Shown here piece after piece: positions 1-20,100 of a DNA stretch of 64,000 bases; the first letter of the stretch is position 1, and each line of letters opens with the position of its first letter. The position numbers and the translations under genes are program-made. The notes under the pieces are model-generated. The model searched no databases, was not told the origin of the DNA, and saw only the letters and a list, made by a program, of their open reading frames with translations. Source of the stretch: Caprimulgus europaeus (lineage: Eukaryota; Chordata; Aves; Caprimulgiformes; Caprimulgidae); assembly GCA_907165065.1 (NCBI GenBank), contig OU015524.1:28752295-28816294 (forward strand), written 5' to 3'.

Positions 1-121
1 GGGATGCAGGAACGCATGGTGGGCAGCACTGAACTCAGAATTCTGACTGAAATATTTGCCCACTGGTTCAAGTACAAGTGTTGCTCTGCTAATGTGTTTT
101 GACGCTGATGTAAACATGTAA

Positions 122-7996
<7,875 letters not shown>

Positions 7997-8900
7997 TATG
8001 TATGATATAATCCCTCTTTGCTACGGGGTTTCTACACTGATTGAAAACTTTTCCATGTACGAGACATAGAGCATAAGCAGGTCCATAACCAAAAGAAAGA
8101 CGGACAGGTTTACATTAATTTCAATGGTATCTAACAGAAAGAGCCCTTTAATTGAAGCCCTGGCCTGAACTGGAATGATGATGAGCCAATTTAAGGATTA
8201 TGCTTTACTAGTGGTGGCTTGTGCTTACAACTCAAAAATAAATGTATGTCTGTTGACGTTGATGGGGAAAGGTGGCCTTGGGAACAATTGTATAGGTTTT
8301 AGTCATTTTCCAGATATTTACTCAGGGACCAAACTGTCTTTAACTCTTCATCTCTATTTTTCAAAATTACACAAGTTGTGTGACCTTCATTTTGAAAAGG
8401 AATTTTTGGGGTTTTTTTTAAAAAAAAAAGTCAAACACAGAATATTTTCCACTTCCAGCACTCCTCCTTATTTGCAATACAAGCACCATGGGACTAAAAA
8501 GAACAAATTGTTTGATTTGTATAATTGTTTCTTCTTTGAAAAAAAAACTTAAGCACATCATGTCACTATTATAAATCTAAAGAGTATTCTCATGATACGT
8601 TCTAGCCTTTGTTATACAGCTATTTTACTTGGCAAATCCTCAGCCTTGGTCTGGTAAATTTCTAAATAATCTCTCTCTGCATTTTCCCTTTTGGAAAAAT
8701 CTAAATTGGACAGGCACTGTACTTAGTATAATTTTGTTAAACAAGATCCTGTACCTAATCTAATCTTTAATCCAGAATAATAATATGATACAGATGCCAG
8801 AATGACTCAAAATTGAACACACAAGAATAACCCAGAAAGCCTTTGCTTGGACTGTCGTGAGTAAACCTGGAGACTTATGTGACAAATAAAATCCATGTAT
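7997..8900 (+). other. PLEKHH2: PLEKHH2 3' UTR
   Basis: Sequence after the PLEKHH2 stop. AATAAA motifs lie at 8237-8242 and 8885-8890; the second is the likelier main poly(A) signal because AT-rich non-coding DNA follows. The 125-codon open frame at 8175-8552 has no recognisable protein and is taken as chance. The true end cannot be seen without transcript data. Confidence 0.55.
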
Positions 8901-10529
8901 AAAGTGTATAATGTATATACATTGATTCAGAATAATATTTTGTAAAAGTTGTTCTTCTTGGTTTTCATTTGCATCTATACATTTCCTATTATATTAGTAA
9001 CATAATGCTTTTGCACACTGAAGACCTAATGCTGCATCTACACTATTGGACCTAGGAGCACTTTGCAGTTGCCTTTTTTAGCTGCAAGGCTCAGTGCTAC
9101 GTAGGGTCAAGTATGTAGAAATTACACCCATTTTTCCTTCCAATCCTCACATTTCCAATTCTGTGCAAAGAAACCACTTCTGCGGGCTCTGAAATGGATC
9201 AGCAAGCAGCATCCTCTAATGGATAATTTAAGCCCAACCATAGAGAAGGCAATCAAACACTGATTCTTATACATTTCCCAATTTCCACCTCTGCTCATGC
9301 TAGTGATCATGGATCATTAATCCCTTATGGCTAGCCCTCATCGTTTGGGGTTTTTTAAATTACTTTAAAGGAAAGTAATTTCACAATGATTAATTTTAAT
9401 ATTTGAAGGTTGAAAATCTCCTTTGTTTTATGACACTTAAAAATTTCAGATACATACATACTCAGATTGAGAGAAAATGAATTTTCAGCTATTTACCCTC
9501 TATGAAAGGTAGGGAGTATCCTCCTGAAGAGTTAAAATAGATTGTAAGGGAAATACAGGTTTTGAAAAGAACATGCTCTTGAAAAGTGGAAAGACAAATT
9601 GGCAAGGCGACTTGACAAACAGGTTTCTTCTGAAAGATCTTGAAGTCCTGCCACAGCTACTTAAGTCTGGAGGACTCAAGCACCATTATATGAATGGCAC
9701 TATTGGCCAATGCTTTGTCCTGAAAATTACAAGCAAATAACAAGCATACTAGATGTAGATGCTTTCACATTTGCAATGCAGGAAGAGGTTCCCTGTAACT
9801 TTTACCCTTTGGTGGCAGTTGTGGTGCTAGATCCTTCTTTTTGAAGGAGGCATGGCCAGTGGCAGGAGACTTACTTCCTAGTGGGCAGCTGATCTTCTGC
9901 CATCATTAAGGAAGGCAAATTTGAAGCTACAAGAGACCTTCACACTAACTGCAGCATCTTTTTGTGCCACACCCCATGTGAATTGATGGAGACAGCGTGG
10001 GTTAATTGGGTTAGGAATTAACATACCTTTGTGATTAGCAGAACAGCTCACTTTCAGAGATTTGAGAGGAGTGGGGTGTTTGCAAATTTAAACAGATGCT
10101 ACTACATCGCTTACACTCGGGTTGTAGTCTAAAGCTTCTCAAATATGATGATCAGAAGCTTCAATTTACAAATACAAAAATCTTCATGTCACCATGAAAT
10201 TATGATAATCGTCGAACTAGAATACTGCAACTAGTAATTGTTTCCTAATTGTCCAGTTTTAAATTAATGTGGCAGATCAGGTTCTATCAGAAGGCAAAAG
10301 AAGTGGAGCATGTTGCTAGTGAGCTTGTTTATGTCGTTTTTAAAATCTTTGTTAAATTTGGAGGCAGCATGATATACAATACAAACAGCTGATGTGCAGA
10401 TTTTGAGCCTTTTAAACAGTTTTCATTGAAACAGCCCTACAAGCAGCTATTTTATAAAGCAGCACACAATCTATGAAGTACCACAGTCTATGAGGTATCA
10501 CCTTCCTGCCTGCCCTTGGGTGGATAATT

Positions 10530-11075
10530 CTAGACATTGCTTTGCTTTTTGGTGTTAAGCTCTTGCTGCTGAGTATATCCCTACATCATAGTGCCAGAAG
10601 CAATCCATGCCTTAGTTTCCCTTTTCTTGGCAGCATTTTTCAGACTTATTACGACTAACTGCTCATTGCAGGTCACCATTAATCCCATATTAATGGTCAC
10701 ACAGAATCACAGAATGTCAGGGATTGGAAGGGACCTCGAAAGATCATCCAGTCCAATCCCCCTGCTGGAGCAGGAACACCTAGATGAGCTCACACAGGAA
10801 GGCGTCCAGGCGGGTCTTGAATGTCTCCAGAGAAGGAGACTCCACAACCTCCCTTGGGCAGCCTGTGCCAGTGCTCTGTTACTCTCACAGTAAAGAAGTT
10901 CCTCCTCAAATTTAAGCGGAACCTCCCGTGTTCCAGCTTGCACCCATTGCCCCTTGTCACATTACCAGAAATGCTGTGTTCATTTTTATGAAAAAAATAC
11001 ACTCAGAGTCACAGTTACCGTGACAACAGGACACTAAATGAAGTTTCTTCAAGGATTTTGATTAGCAGCAGTGAG
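10530..11075. repeat. Diverged direct repeat, copy A (split by CR1)
   Basis: Outside the CR1 insert this segment aligns by eye with 12420-12735 in the same orientation. Shared blocks include atcatagtgccag followed by agcaat and ccttagttt, then taactgct and attgcag. On the other side of the CR1 come taccagaaa, then aagtttctt followed by ggattttgatta/ggattttaata. On the minus strand this copy has stop codons and looks decayed. Confidence 0.65.
10702..10960 (-). mobile_element. CR1 LINE fragment (3' end)
   Basis: Sequence typical of the avian CR1 3' region read in reverse: acagaatcacagaatg, ggaagggacc, cccattgccccttgtcac. The element is 5'-truncated and lies on the minus strand. Its junctions are set by the uninterrupted copy of the flanking repeat at 12.4-12.7 kb. 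Confidence 0.85.
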
Positions 11076-11438
11076 GTTTCTGTAGTGATAGTAACCTCCT
11101 CAAGCCAACACTTCCCTTCAACAGTCAGCAAGTAATCTCTCTTACACATGCAAGCACACTTCAACAGCTCAGCTTCCAAACACAGCTATGCAAGTCTCAA
11201 GGGGACCTGCCCCATGTTAATCAAGCTTCAGAACTACTTAGAGGACACCACACAACACAAGACAGCAAAGCTGAAAATTTCAGAGTCCAGGCAGACAGTC
11301 TGTTCTACCTTCCCCACCCAGCCTGAGCCTCACGAGTGAGTCACATCTCAGTCCTAACCTTGAGTCATCCACCAAACAATTTATACCATGCTACTGAATC
11401 CATGACTAAAGCCCAGGTAGGAACTAGACCTTTCTCAC

Positions 11439-11546
11439 CTTCTTATTTTCAACAGTGATGGTACGATGGGAGCTGTCAAACAAGCAGTGACCACCGGGAC
11501 TGATGCTGAAGAACTTCCTATGCTCAAGGCTTGCAGAGCCTAGGCT
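11439..11546 (-). other. Exon-like open stretch, unassigned
   Basis: On the minus strand 36 whole codons run between acceptor cctcatttttag and donor aag/gtgaga, phase 0 at both ends. The peptide has no stop, is of mixed composition, and includes KFFSISPGGHCLFDSSHRT. I do not recognise the family. It could be an exon of an unannotated gene, a relic of one, or chance. The same-strand stretch at 12507-12605 is compatible in phase and lies upstream. Confidence 0.35.
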
Positions 11547-12419
11547 CTAAAAATGAGGATGAGATTAACGTGTTAGCACATGCAGGGAGACTTCACCTTG
11601 TGTCACAAACTTCAGTGCTTGCTTTGAGCTAGCAGTCAGTAACAACAACCACTATAAATAGTCAATGAAACTGAAAGATCACTGCTAACTCTGTATAAAC
11701 AATCACATTGATTTGAAAATAATATTTGGAATACAATGTAAATTAATATATTACTTGAACTTCATTTTGCTTCAATTTGTCAATTTTTGTGCAGCAGTAT
11801 TAGTAAGCAAACTGCTTATTTCTAAAACAAGGAAGACCTATTTACTCCTGTAGTACTGCAGGCAAATGATGAAGCTTTGAGTTTTTAATACAATCCACAA
11901 AATTAGTGGTTTTCTGTTATTTTAGATTTTAATTTGGCTTATATTTAAATTTAAAATAGAGGCATGTATTTCCCTGTAAAAGAAGGCTGGTAGGTATTTG
12001 GTGTTGGGAGTTCCTTGTCAGACTAACACAGTTTTTATAGGTTAGGTCCTGAAGGAAAAAATTCATCCTTGCATAAAGGAATGCACCACTTAAAGCTTTA
12101 GGTAGCGCTTTAATAGTCCATACAGCTTAGTGCAATCCATTCCTTTGAGTTAATTTTAACTAAGGTGGTTAGTAACTCAGTAATAGTGAATGGGAAAGAA
12201 AAAAAGGGGTTTTTTTACAGTTTCTTAGGGCAAAGGAAATGAAACTGACTAAGGTGAAACTTGAAATACTGAAAACTCCAATTTAATTTCCAGACTGGAC
12301 TTCAGTACAGCTTATTAATTGTACAGCCTTACACAGTGCTTCCCAGCTCAGGTTTGTACCACGGCATCTTCCAGATTTGCCACCTCTGTACCAGTGAGTA
12401 AATCACTGTAAAAATGCCT

Positions 12420-12735
12420 TGCTATTTAGTGTTACACTCTTGCTGTTGCAGTAATATATGCCTAGATCATAGTGCCAGGAGCAATTCCTACCTTAGTTTT
12501 GCTTACTTTGGCAGAGAAATAGCAGCTTTGTCCAGGGTTTTCACCACCTCTAACTGCTGATTGCAGATCAGCACTGGCTTCATACACCAAGATACCAGAA
12601 ACATTCTGTTGAAATGAAATTGATGAAACAAATGCACTTAGAGAGGCATCAGCATGACCTGCCACAGTACACACTAAACAACAAAGTTTCTTTCTGGATT
12701 TTAATAGCAACACCACGTTTACCATAGAGGGTTAG
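12420..12735. repeat. Diverged direct repeat, copy B (uninterrupted)
   Basis: This is the partner of the segment at 10530-11075, about 1.9 kb away and in the same orientation. It lacks the CR1, so the CR1 entered copy A after the two copies separated or in that copy alone. The exon-like stretch at 12507-12605 lies inside it. Confidence 0.65.
12507..12605 (-). other. Exon-like open stretch, unassigned (upstream partner)
   Basis: On the minus strand 33 whole codons run between acceptor tttcatttcaacag and donor aaa/gtaagc, phase 0 at both ends. The peptide includes NVSGILVYEASADLQSAV. Joined to the stretch at 11439-11546 it gives 69 open codons. It lies in copy B of a local duplication; the equivalent part of copy A has stops and a CR1 insert. 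No family is recognised. Confidence 0.35.
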
Positions 12736-13914
12736 CAAAAGCTTTAGAAGATCTATGTAAAAACCTAGAAGTAAATAAAAACAAGGGGGGGAAAAAAAAA
12801 ACAAACCACAACCACATATAAAGGCTTCTGGAATTGAAACTGAGTGATTATGCAAGTTAAACTTAAAAAAACCTCTTATTTAAAGAACAAATATTATTTA
12901 GGGTCTGTAGAAGGGTACATAAGCCTTCTTTGGGGAAGGAAGAAGGTACAGTTAAAATTAATTCTGAGTTAATCATTATGAACAAGGCCACTTTCCTGGT
13001 TGTAATCAAACAGAAGAGAGATATTTACTTCTGTTTTTCTAGCCCTAGTCCCTCAAGACAAAACACAGCTACTCAGCTACAGCTGTAGCTACTCTCCTGG
13101 ATTTAGGGTCGCTCCCGATGTAGCACACTTGTCTTGTTGGGTTCACCTACATCCTATACCATATCCCTTTCACATGCTGGGTCATCCTGCAGTTTTGCTG
13201 CACCCTTTAAATCCTTCTTCGTAATCTAACCCTAGCATGATTTTTTAATTTGATCTTTTGATTGATAGATCTTATTTGAAATAATCTAGCCCCTGTCTCC
13301 TGTTTGTTACAGCATCTCACTTCTGTTTCCAATAGTTGATCTGTATGGCCCAGTAATGACAAAACAGTTACATTTTCTTACACAGAAGTTCATTTATTAG
13401 GGGGTGGGAAGTACCTCGGGTCTTGTTTCACTCCCCTCGCTGCTAGCACGGCTCTCTCAGGCAGCCCGAGTTTATCAGAAGCCGTTGCTTAAGGCTGAGG
13501 TAAAACAAGACTCCCGCCATTTGACTTGTTCATTCAGCCCTGGCTTTGCCGCAGCTGAAGGATTTTATCGCTTAACAACAAGGGCGACCGTCGAAGTCCT
13601 CCAAGGACCCAGCGACTCCGCCACCCCTCGCACCACGTCCCCTCACTCTGGCAGTAAGGCGGGGCGCCATTTTCCGCACCCGAAAAACAGAGGCAGCTGC
13701 GGGGCCCCGGGGGCGGCCGGGACCCTCGGCGGAACCTCCGCGGCCCTTCACTCACCTCAGGGGCGCAGCGGCCGCGGCCCCCGAGGCGGCTGAGACAACC
13801 GGCACAGAAACTCCCGCCCGCCCGCCGTGCCGCTGCCGGCTGCAGAGGGCGCCCCTGCACCGCGCCCGCTACTGGAGCACAGCGCCGCGGCAGCAGTAGG
13901 GCTGAGGCGAACAC

Positions 13915-14000
13915 AGCGCCCCCCTCGCCACGGCAGCGCCCCCCTCTCCACGGCAGCGCCCCCCTCTCCACGGCACCGCCCCCCTCGCACGGCACCGGCC
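13915..14000. repeat. 20-bp minisatellite in CpG island
   Basis: Roughly four head-to-tail copies of a 20-bp unit of the form agcgcccccctctccacggc, with single-base variants and one 19-bp copy. The run starts about 140 bp upstream of the DYNC2LI1 start codon, so it may lie in the core promoter or 5' UTR. Confidence 0.85.
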
Positions 14001-14138
14001 CGGAAGGCGGAGCGAGGCCGCGGCACGGCCCCGCGTCCCGTTCCGCTCCGTCTGTCCCTCCCCGCGGAACTACACCTCCCAGCGTGCCCTGCGTGGTTCC
14101 CATGGCGACGGGGAGCCAGGCCTGGGTCCCGGGGAGCG

Positions 14139-14152
14139 ATGCCCAAGGCCAG
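14139..14152 (+). CDS. DYNC2LI1: DYNC2LI1 coding exon 1
   Basis: Only 14 coding bases (M-P-K-A plus two bases), then donor ag/gtaacg. This ATG is the one that stays in frame with exon 2. An earlier ATG at 14102 reads another frame and stops at the first codon of exon 2. Confidence 0.9.
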
Positions 14153-17100
14153 GTAACGCGGGGCCCTGCCCGGGTTCGGCGAGGAGGGCTCACCGTCGCT
14201 GCCGTGTGGGGAAGGAGCCGGGGCGGGCAGCCTGGAGGACGGAGGGAGGGAGGTTAACAGGGGCCGTTTCGGCCTCTGGCCCCGAAAGCGATCGGTGCCG
14301 GCGGCAGGGTGGGGGCACGCCTGGCGCTTGTTGCAAGCAGCCGGTTGCTGCTCTCAGGGACCCCACAGAATAGGGGGCACCAACCCACCCCCAGCGCCCC
14401 GTGGCCACCGGGGAGCTTGAGAAGGGGAAGCCCTCGTTGCTCGGAGCAGCAGCTTCCCCGGGACGCCGAGGGCGAGTCCCGAGCCCTCCTGAGCCCGCGA
14501 CCGGCTCCTCCGGGAGCGGCCGGCTCCAGAGACCGGCAGTGACCCGCAGGGTGCAGTGGAAAGCCTTAATCGTTAGGAAAGCTTTCAAAGGTGCCGTAAA
14601 TGTACTCAGAACAAAGGCTGCTGCCACACAGCTGGTATTTGCTCACCGTGCTCCACAAATGGCTGTTGGGGTTACGAGGCATTCTACGTACCCTGGTTTT
14701 GTTAGAAATACTTCAACAAAGAGGGCACGTGATGTGCAATAATAATAAACCACAATACTCTTCATTTATCCATCTAGTTATTTTCGGGAATTATGGTCTG
14801 GAGTCCATTGTTTTTCTCTAATGACACTTTTGCTTTTTCCAACTAGTGATACTTTATGGGATCTTGCTATAGCTGAAGTGGAGAAGAAAGAAAACCCTGA
14901 TGATGATAGCAAGCGTGTGGAAGTTTGGGAAAAATCCATATTATTTATGGGAAGCAAAAATGGGGTAATGCTAAATACTGTACAGTTCTGTGCTTTTTAA
15001 ACATAGTTTGTGTCAGGGAAAGTATCTGATATTTTTCAGATACTAAGTTCCACTTAATTCTTCAAAGGACAAAATGTGTCCCGTTCTGACTCTGGAGGGA
15101 GCAGGCATTCCACCCAGTGTGGGCCAGTGAGACATTATTACAGTTCAGAAGCTCAAGTTTATGGTTTGGAGAGTCAAAACTTCAACCATTGTTATCGATG
15201 ATGTGCTGATTCTTTGAGGTTTGGCTTTTTGTAAAGGTAACTGCCAGAAATAATGGTACTCTCTTTAATTGTTTGACATGTCAAATCCCCCTTGTAAAGG
15301 TTTAAATTGTAACAATCCAGTTTAAGTGCACTGATACCACTTTTGTTGGAGATAGAGGCCTTGATGTCCTGCTATGAATTGTGTCTATATTACATCAGAG
15401 CTATTTGAACATGCCTTGTCAGTCATTGTAAACTCATGATTCCACATGCCTAAGGTTGTTTTAACTTACTGTCCCATAAATTTGGTCATTAGTAATTTAT
15501 TTTTTTTCTGTTAGCATTTATTTGTAAATTAAATAAGGAAATATTTGCCTTTTTGACTGAGTCATATCTTTAAGAATACAGTTTTTATTTTAGAAGGATT
15601 AGTATATGTGCAACCTCTTAATCAGCAATTTTTAAAATACCTTTTTCAGAGAATATACAATAAGTTTTCAAGTTTACCTGACATTAGCTGATTTCTGAGA
15701 CAGGAAAGGACACAGGAGCCCTTTCAGCGTGGCATGGTACTCAGTGTCTGAATTTCAACAGTGTAAAAACATATTTTTCTGTATGTTTATTTGTATTTTA
15801 AACATCCTTTTTATTTCCATCTCATTGGTAACAATTAATTCAAGTGGAAACCAAATATTATATAAATGTATTCTTAATTTTAAAAAAGTTAAACAGTTTA
15901 GCAGAGTTGGCCAGGTTGATCCCTAATGTCTAATTTTAAGCACACTGTTGCTATTACTGTATTTGTCATCTCCGTTAGTTTATAATTATAATAATGGTAG
16001 TGTAATTTGATTGTGACAGGAAGTTGGTGGTTAAGTTTCCACTATAAGGCTACAAACAATTGCATGAGTTTACTCTTTTATGGTACTTTATTATTGGAGT
16101 GTTAAATGAGTGAGTTTCATTTAGCAATACAATTTTTATGCTTTAGTGACAACACAGCAGGGTTGTTCTTTGTTTTTAATTTCCAGGGGAAGACCACTAT
16201 TTTACTGAGATGTCTTGAAAGGTATGTGCAAAATTTTTAAAAGTGGTTTTCAACTGTGGGTTAGAATTTTACATAAACAGTTAACGCTGTGTGATAATTC
16301 ATGATGTATGCATACAGATGTTGTCTTCTGTGACCAGTTGGTGACTTATGGATAAACTTACTTCCCTTCATTACTACCTGTCATCTGACCCCTTCAGTCC
16401 TTCTTCTCCAGTGTGAGAGAGCTTAAATGTCTACCTTTCAGTCTAGACTGCTGCTGCTACTTCTCTTGTCTTTAGCAACTGGGACCTCTCGTCTTAAAGT
16501 GCCATCTTTGTCCTGCTGTTTCTAAGCCAAATTCTGAACTGACTGAAAAATATAATTTACTAACAGTAGCATTAACTCTGTTTAGAGGATCTTGACAAAA
16601 CAAGGTTGTTTTTCCTTGCGTAGGGAAGAGATTCCAAAGCCAACGTTAGCCTTGGAATATACTTTTGGAAGAAGGGCAAGGAGACACAATACAGTGAGTA
16701 TCCAGAAAGTACAGTTTACCATATCTTTTTTATATATGTATGCACACACATATAAAAATAATGTTTTATTTTTATGTACAAGCACCTTAGGTTTTTTTTT
16801 AGCTTATTGTTTGTGAAACAAAAAGAGGTTTTAATATACAATTTTATTTAAATTACCTAGCTTAATTTTGTATTTTAATCTGTGATGTTTTTCCCTCTCA
16901 CTAAAACACAGTAAATCAGAGACCAAAGTATAACACAGAGCAATGAGATTCATCTACAAAAACTACCTTGTTTGTCATATTTGAGTGCTTTTAATTGTAA
17001 CATAGTAGGCATGCCTTTAATTTTGTCTTTAAACTCCAAAATGAGTACAAACCGATGAAGATACTTTACAACTAGTTTTATGAGAGAAGCAGTCATCTTA

Positions 17101-20100
17101 GAGGATGTTAAATCATAATTAGATTTTTGGGTTATGTGTCCATATTGCTAAATTTTGCACTGCAGATTAAGTTAACAGAAATATTGAACCGGTTCCCATC
17201 ACAGCACAACACTGCCCAGCAGCAATAACTATTGCTGCAGGTAATTGCTGTTTCTATTACTGAAGCAGGGAGTGGAATATCTGATTCTGTCTGAAAGATA
17301 AAAATCACTTACAATTTTTCCCAGGAACTAGATGCAAAGGTAGAGATTCATTACTTTTCCAGTTGCAGACTTCTCAAAAAGCATTAGTCTTGAGATGCAG
17401 TAAACAAAAAGAAAGGGAGAGAACCTGATTTTTTAATGTTTATCATTAATCATGCTGCTTCCTGACTCTTTTATTTTACCATAATCATTTATCAAGACAG
17501 TCATAGGCATGCCAGGAGTCTTTCATAGGTGTTGTATGGAATTTTTGAGCATGGGGAGTTTTTTACTTGGTTTTAGTTTTCAGGAAATATTAGTAAAATA
17601 ATATATGTTCTTGTTCTGAGCTACTTGTGTGAAAAGCTGGTTTATCAGATGAAGATCTCTTGGTATTGCATGGACGCACACATTTCTAACATAAATAAAC
17701 TCTTTTACAGCCTAAAGATGTAGCTCATTTTTGGGAACTAGGTGGTGGAACCTCATTACTGGAACTGATTCGAATACCAATCACTAGCAGCAACATAAGG
17801 TAAGTGATTAATATTACAATTGCAAAGTTACTTTCAGCTTTCCTTCAAACATAAGTAAATCCCCAGACCTTTTGTTGTGGAAAACTCCTTCAAAATGTAA
17901 GATAGAACATCTATGAATTTTTCTAAAAATCATGGTAATACCACTGATACTCTGACCTTCCTTTGGACGGTTCTCTCCTAATAAGCCAAGTTCTTAGCAA
18001 TCTCCAACAACAAGAGAAAGCAATAATGTGAAGGAAACAGATTGGCCTTAAGTAGGTAGAACAAGAAATACCTAAAAAGAGAAGACATAGTATGTTTAAG
18101 CTCAGTGAAAGAACAGAAAAAAAAAACCTCAGGGCAAACAAAAAATAAAATCTGGCTTCCTACTTCTGTATGCAGACATAGATACTGTCTCTGAGGGGGG
18201 CAGTATCTTAGGGTGAAAAACAAGGCAAAAAATTGTGAAAAAAAAATCTGGATTTTTGGGAAGTGAGGTAACCATCTGATGAGAAGATCATACAAGAGAG
18301 ATTAGGTTTCTGAGAGGGTCTAAAATGATTGAAATTATTTGAAGACAAAAGGAAACACAAATTTTGAGAAAATTAAAAGAATGTAGGGAGAAAAATCCAT
18401 AAAAGTGATGGAATAGCATAGGAAGAAGAAATGCATGAAGAAATTAGAAGGTGATGGGGGGTACATTTAAAGCTTTTTCTGGTTAGGGAAGATGGCGTTG
18501 AAAGGGGAAGGGAAGAGCAGGATAAAAAGATACATTTTGTGTTTTGATGCATTGCTTTAGTAGTGAGCTTTAACCTCTGTGGAAAAAGAAAGAAAAGGAA
18601 TGATACAATTTTATTAAGTACGTTTGCTACTGTTGTGGCTGTCAAGATAATGCCATTATTGAGTGAGAGACTAAGGAAAAAGAGGAAGAGAAAAAAAAAC
18701 CCCACAACACTTTTGGTGTGTGAAGCTTTCTGTTTCTAGAAGAGCTTGGAGGAAAAAAATCAGCTATCATTTTTCAACTGTTGCCTAAATGAACTTAACT
18801 GAGCTCTACCTCCATCAGTCTTGTCTTCCCTTTTTACTGATAAGGAATCTTCTGATGTGGATGATCTTAGTATTTTATGATGGGATAGCAGCATTGTTCT
18901 CTAAGGCCACTTGTGTTCATAAGGCAATATTTTAACATACTACTCAAAAATGCTACTGCTTCAATGTGAGTGCTTTTCACTGGTTTTCTCATCTGTCTGT
19001 GTCAAGCAATTTCCTTTTTAAAAAAGTTCCATGAACTGTATCTAGTTTCACCAAGAGACTTTTCAGGAGATTTATTTTTTTTCCCACAGCTTTTTAAAGT
19101 GAAATTGGACATTCACTTTGTTTTGGAGTCTTTCTAATACCACTCTGGTCTGGAATCCCCTTTTTCAAGTCAGGATGGAATGTGAAAGAACGACTGCATC
19201 CAGTCAGTGTCTGCATTTTCAGTGTTCTTCTGGACAGTTGCACTTTAATGCTGCTAATAGTTTTGGGAGGAGAGGAGTTTGTATGTAAACATTTCTCATC
19301 ATAATCCACCTTTAAAAGCCTGGTAATTGCTCCATATGTCTTGAGTACTGTGCCTTCTTCTGTTCATCTTTCAGAAGACTTTCTCATACACTCATCTGAG
19401 GTTCCAGCTACTTAGCACACAGTCCATGGCACAGAATATTGCCCTTTACCATTTTTTTCCATTTCCTATCACAAAAGAAGAATGAAAGTATAGAACTTTC
19501 TAATACATTAATGGTTAGGAAAGATCTTAACCATTTGCTAACATTGCTTCACCTGGGGTTGTGGAATTATGAGATGTCAGGGGTACGTGATAGTAGAAGT
19601 GCCCAGTCATACAGGAAGAGGGAGCTAAATGGGCTCAGGATATTTGCATATTTTACTGCTTTGAAACAAAGTCTCCAGAAACAAAGTCTGATATATGCAA
19701 TCCCCCAAAACCTCAGATGGAAAGTTGCCAAAGTAATACTTCTGAACAAGAGACAATGGAAAGGTTTCTTCAGAGCTCAGAGAATCCTTAAAAGAGCCAC
19801 CTCCCTTTGTTGTCACATTTAATTCTATCTTAGCATTTATATTTTCACTCTTTGTACTACAGGTATGGTTGTGTATGAAGATGTTAATTGTCTCTAAATT
19901 AAAGATTTAATCAAATAATGCCTTTTTAACAGGTCATTTGCTGTAGTTCTTGTATTGGATTTGTCTAAACCTAACGAACTCTGGACTACTATGGAAAAAC
20001 TTCTGCAGGTCACCAGGAATCACGTGAACAAAATTTTAACCAAACTAGAGAAGACAAATCCAGAAGTAGCTACTGAAATTAAACAGAGGATGCGGAACAA

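Larger units (their letters stand above)
8901..13400. other. Intergenic region between PLEKHH2 and DYNC2LI1
   Basis: About 4.5 kb with no gene I can name. It holds a CR1 fragment, a pair of diverged direct repeats (about 10.5-11.1 and 12.4-12.7 kb) and two exon-like stretches on the minus strand (11439-11546 and 12507-12605), each entered separately. The stretch 8.9-10.5 kb looks like plain AT-rich DNA. Confidence 0.6.
13400..14560. promoter_or_regulatory. DYNC2LI1: CpG-island promoter of DYNC2LI1
   Basis: About 1.1 kb of GC- and CpG-rich DNA in an AT-rich setting, spanning the first coding exon of DYNC2LI1 at 14139. I see no TATA box, as expected for a housekeeping or ciliary gene. It contains a 20-bp tandem repeat at 13915-14000 and a strong minus-strand splice donor at 13755/13756, which hints at divergent transcription. 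Confidence 0.8.

Noticed and set aside
8175-8552. 125-codon open frame after PLEKHH2
   Set aside because: It sits in the 3' UTR, has no splice or domain support, and its composition reads as translated AT-rich DNA.
12723-12764. Possible 42-bp minus-strand exon upstream of the exon-like stretch at 12507-12605
   Set aside because: It has splice-like ends, but its end phase does not fit the next stretch: joining them creates a stop codon.
13534-14193. 219-codon open frame on the minus strand of the CpG island (and overlapping frames on both strands)
   Set aside because: GC-rich DNA has few stops, the peptide is Arg/Gly/Pro-rich low-complexity, and no known domain is seen. It is treated as a by-product of base composition.
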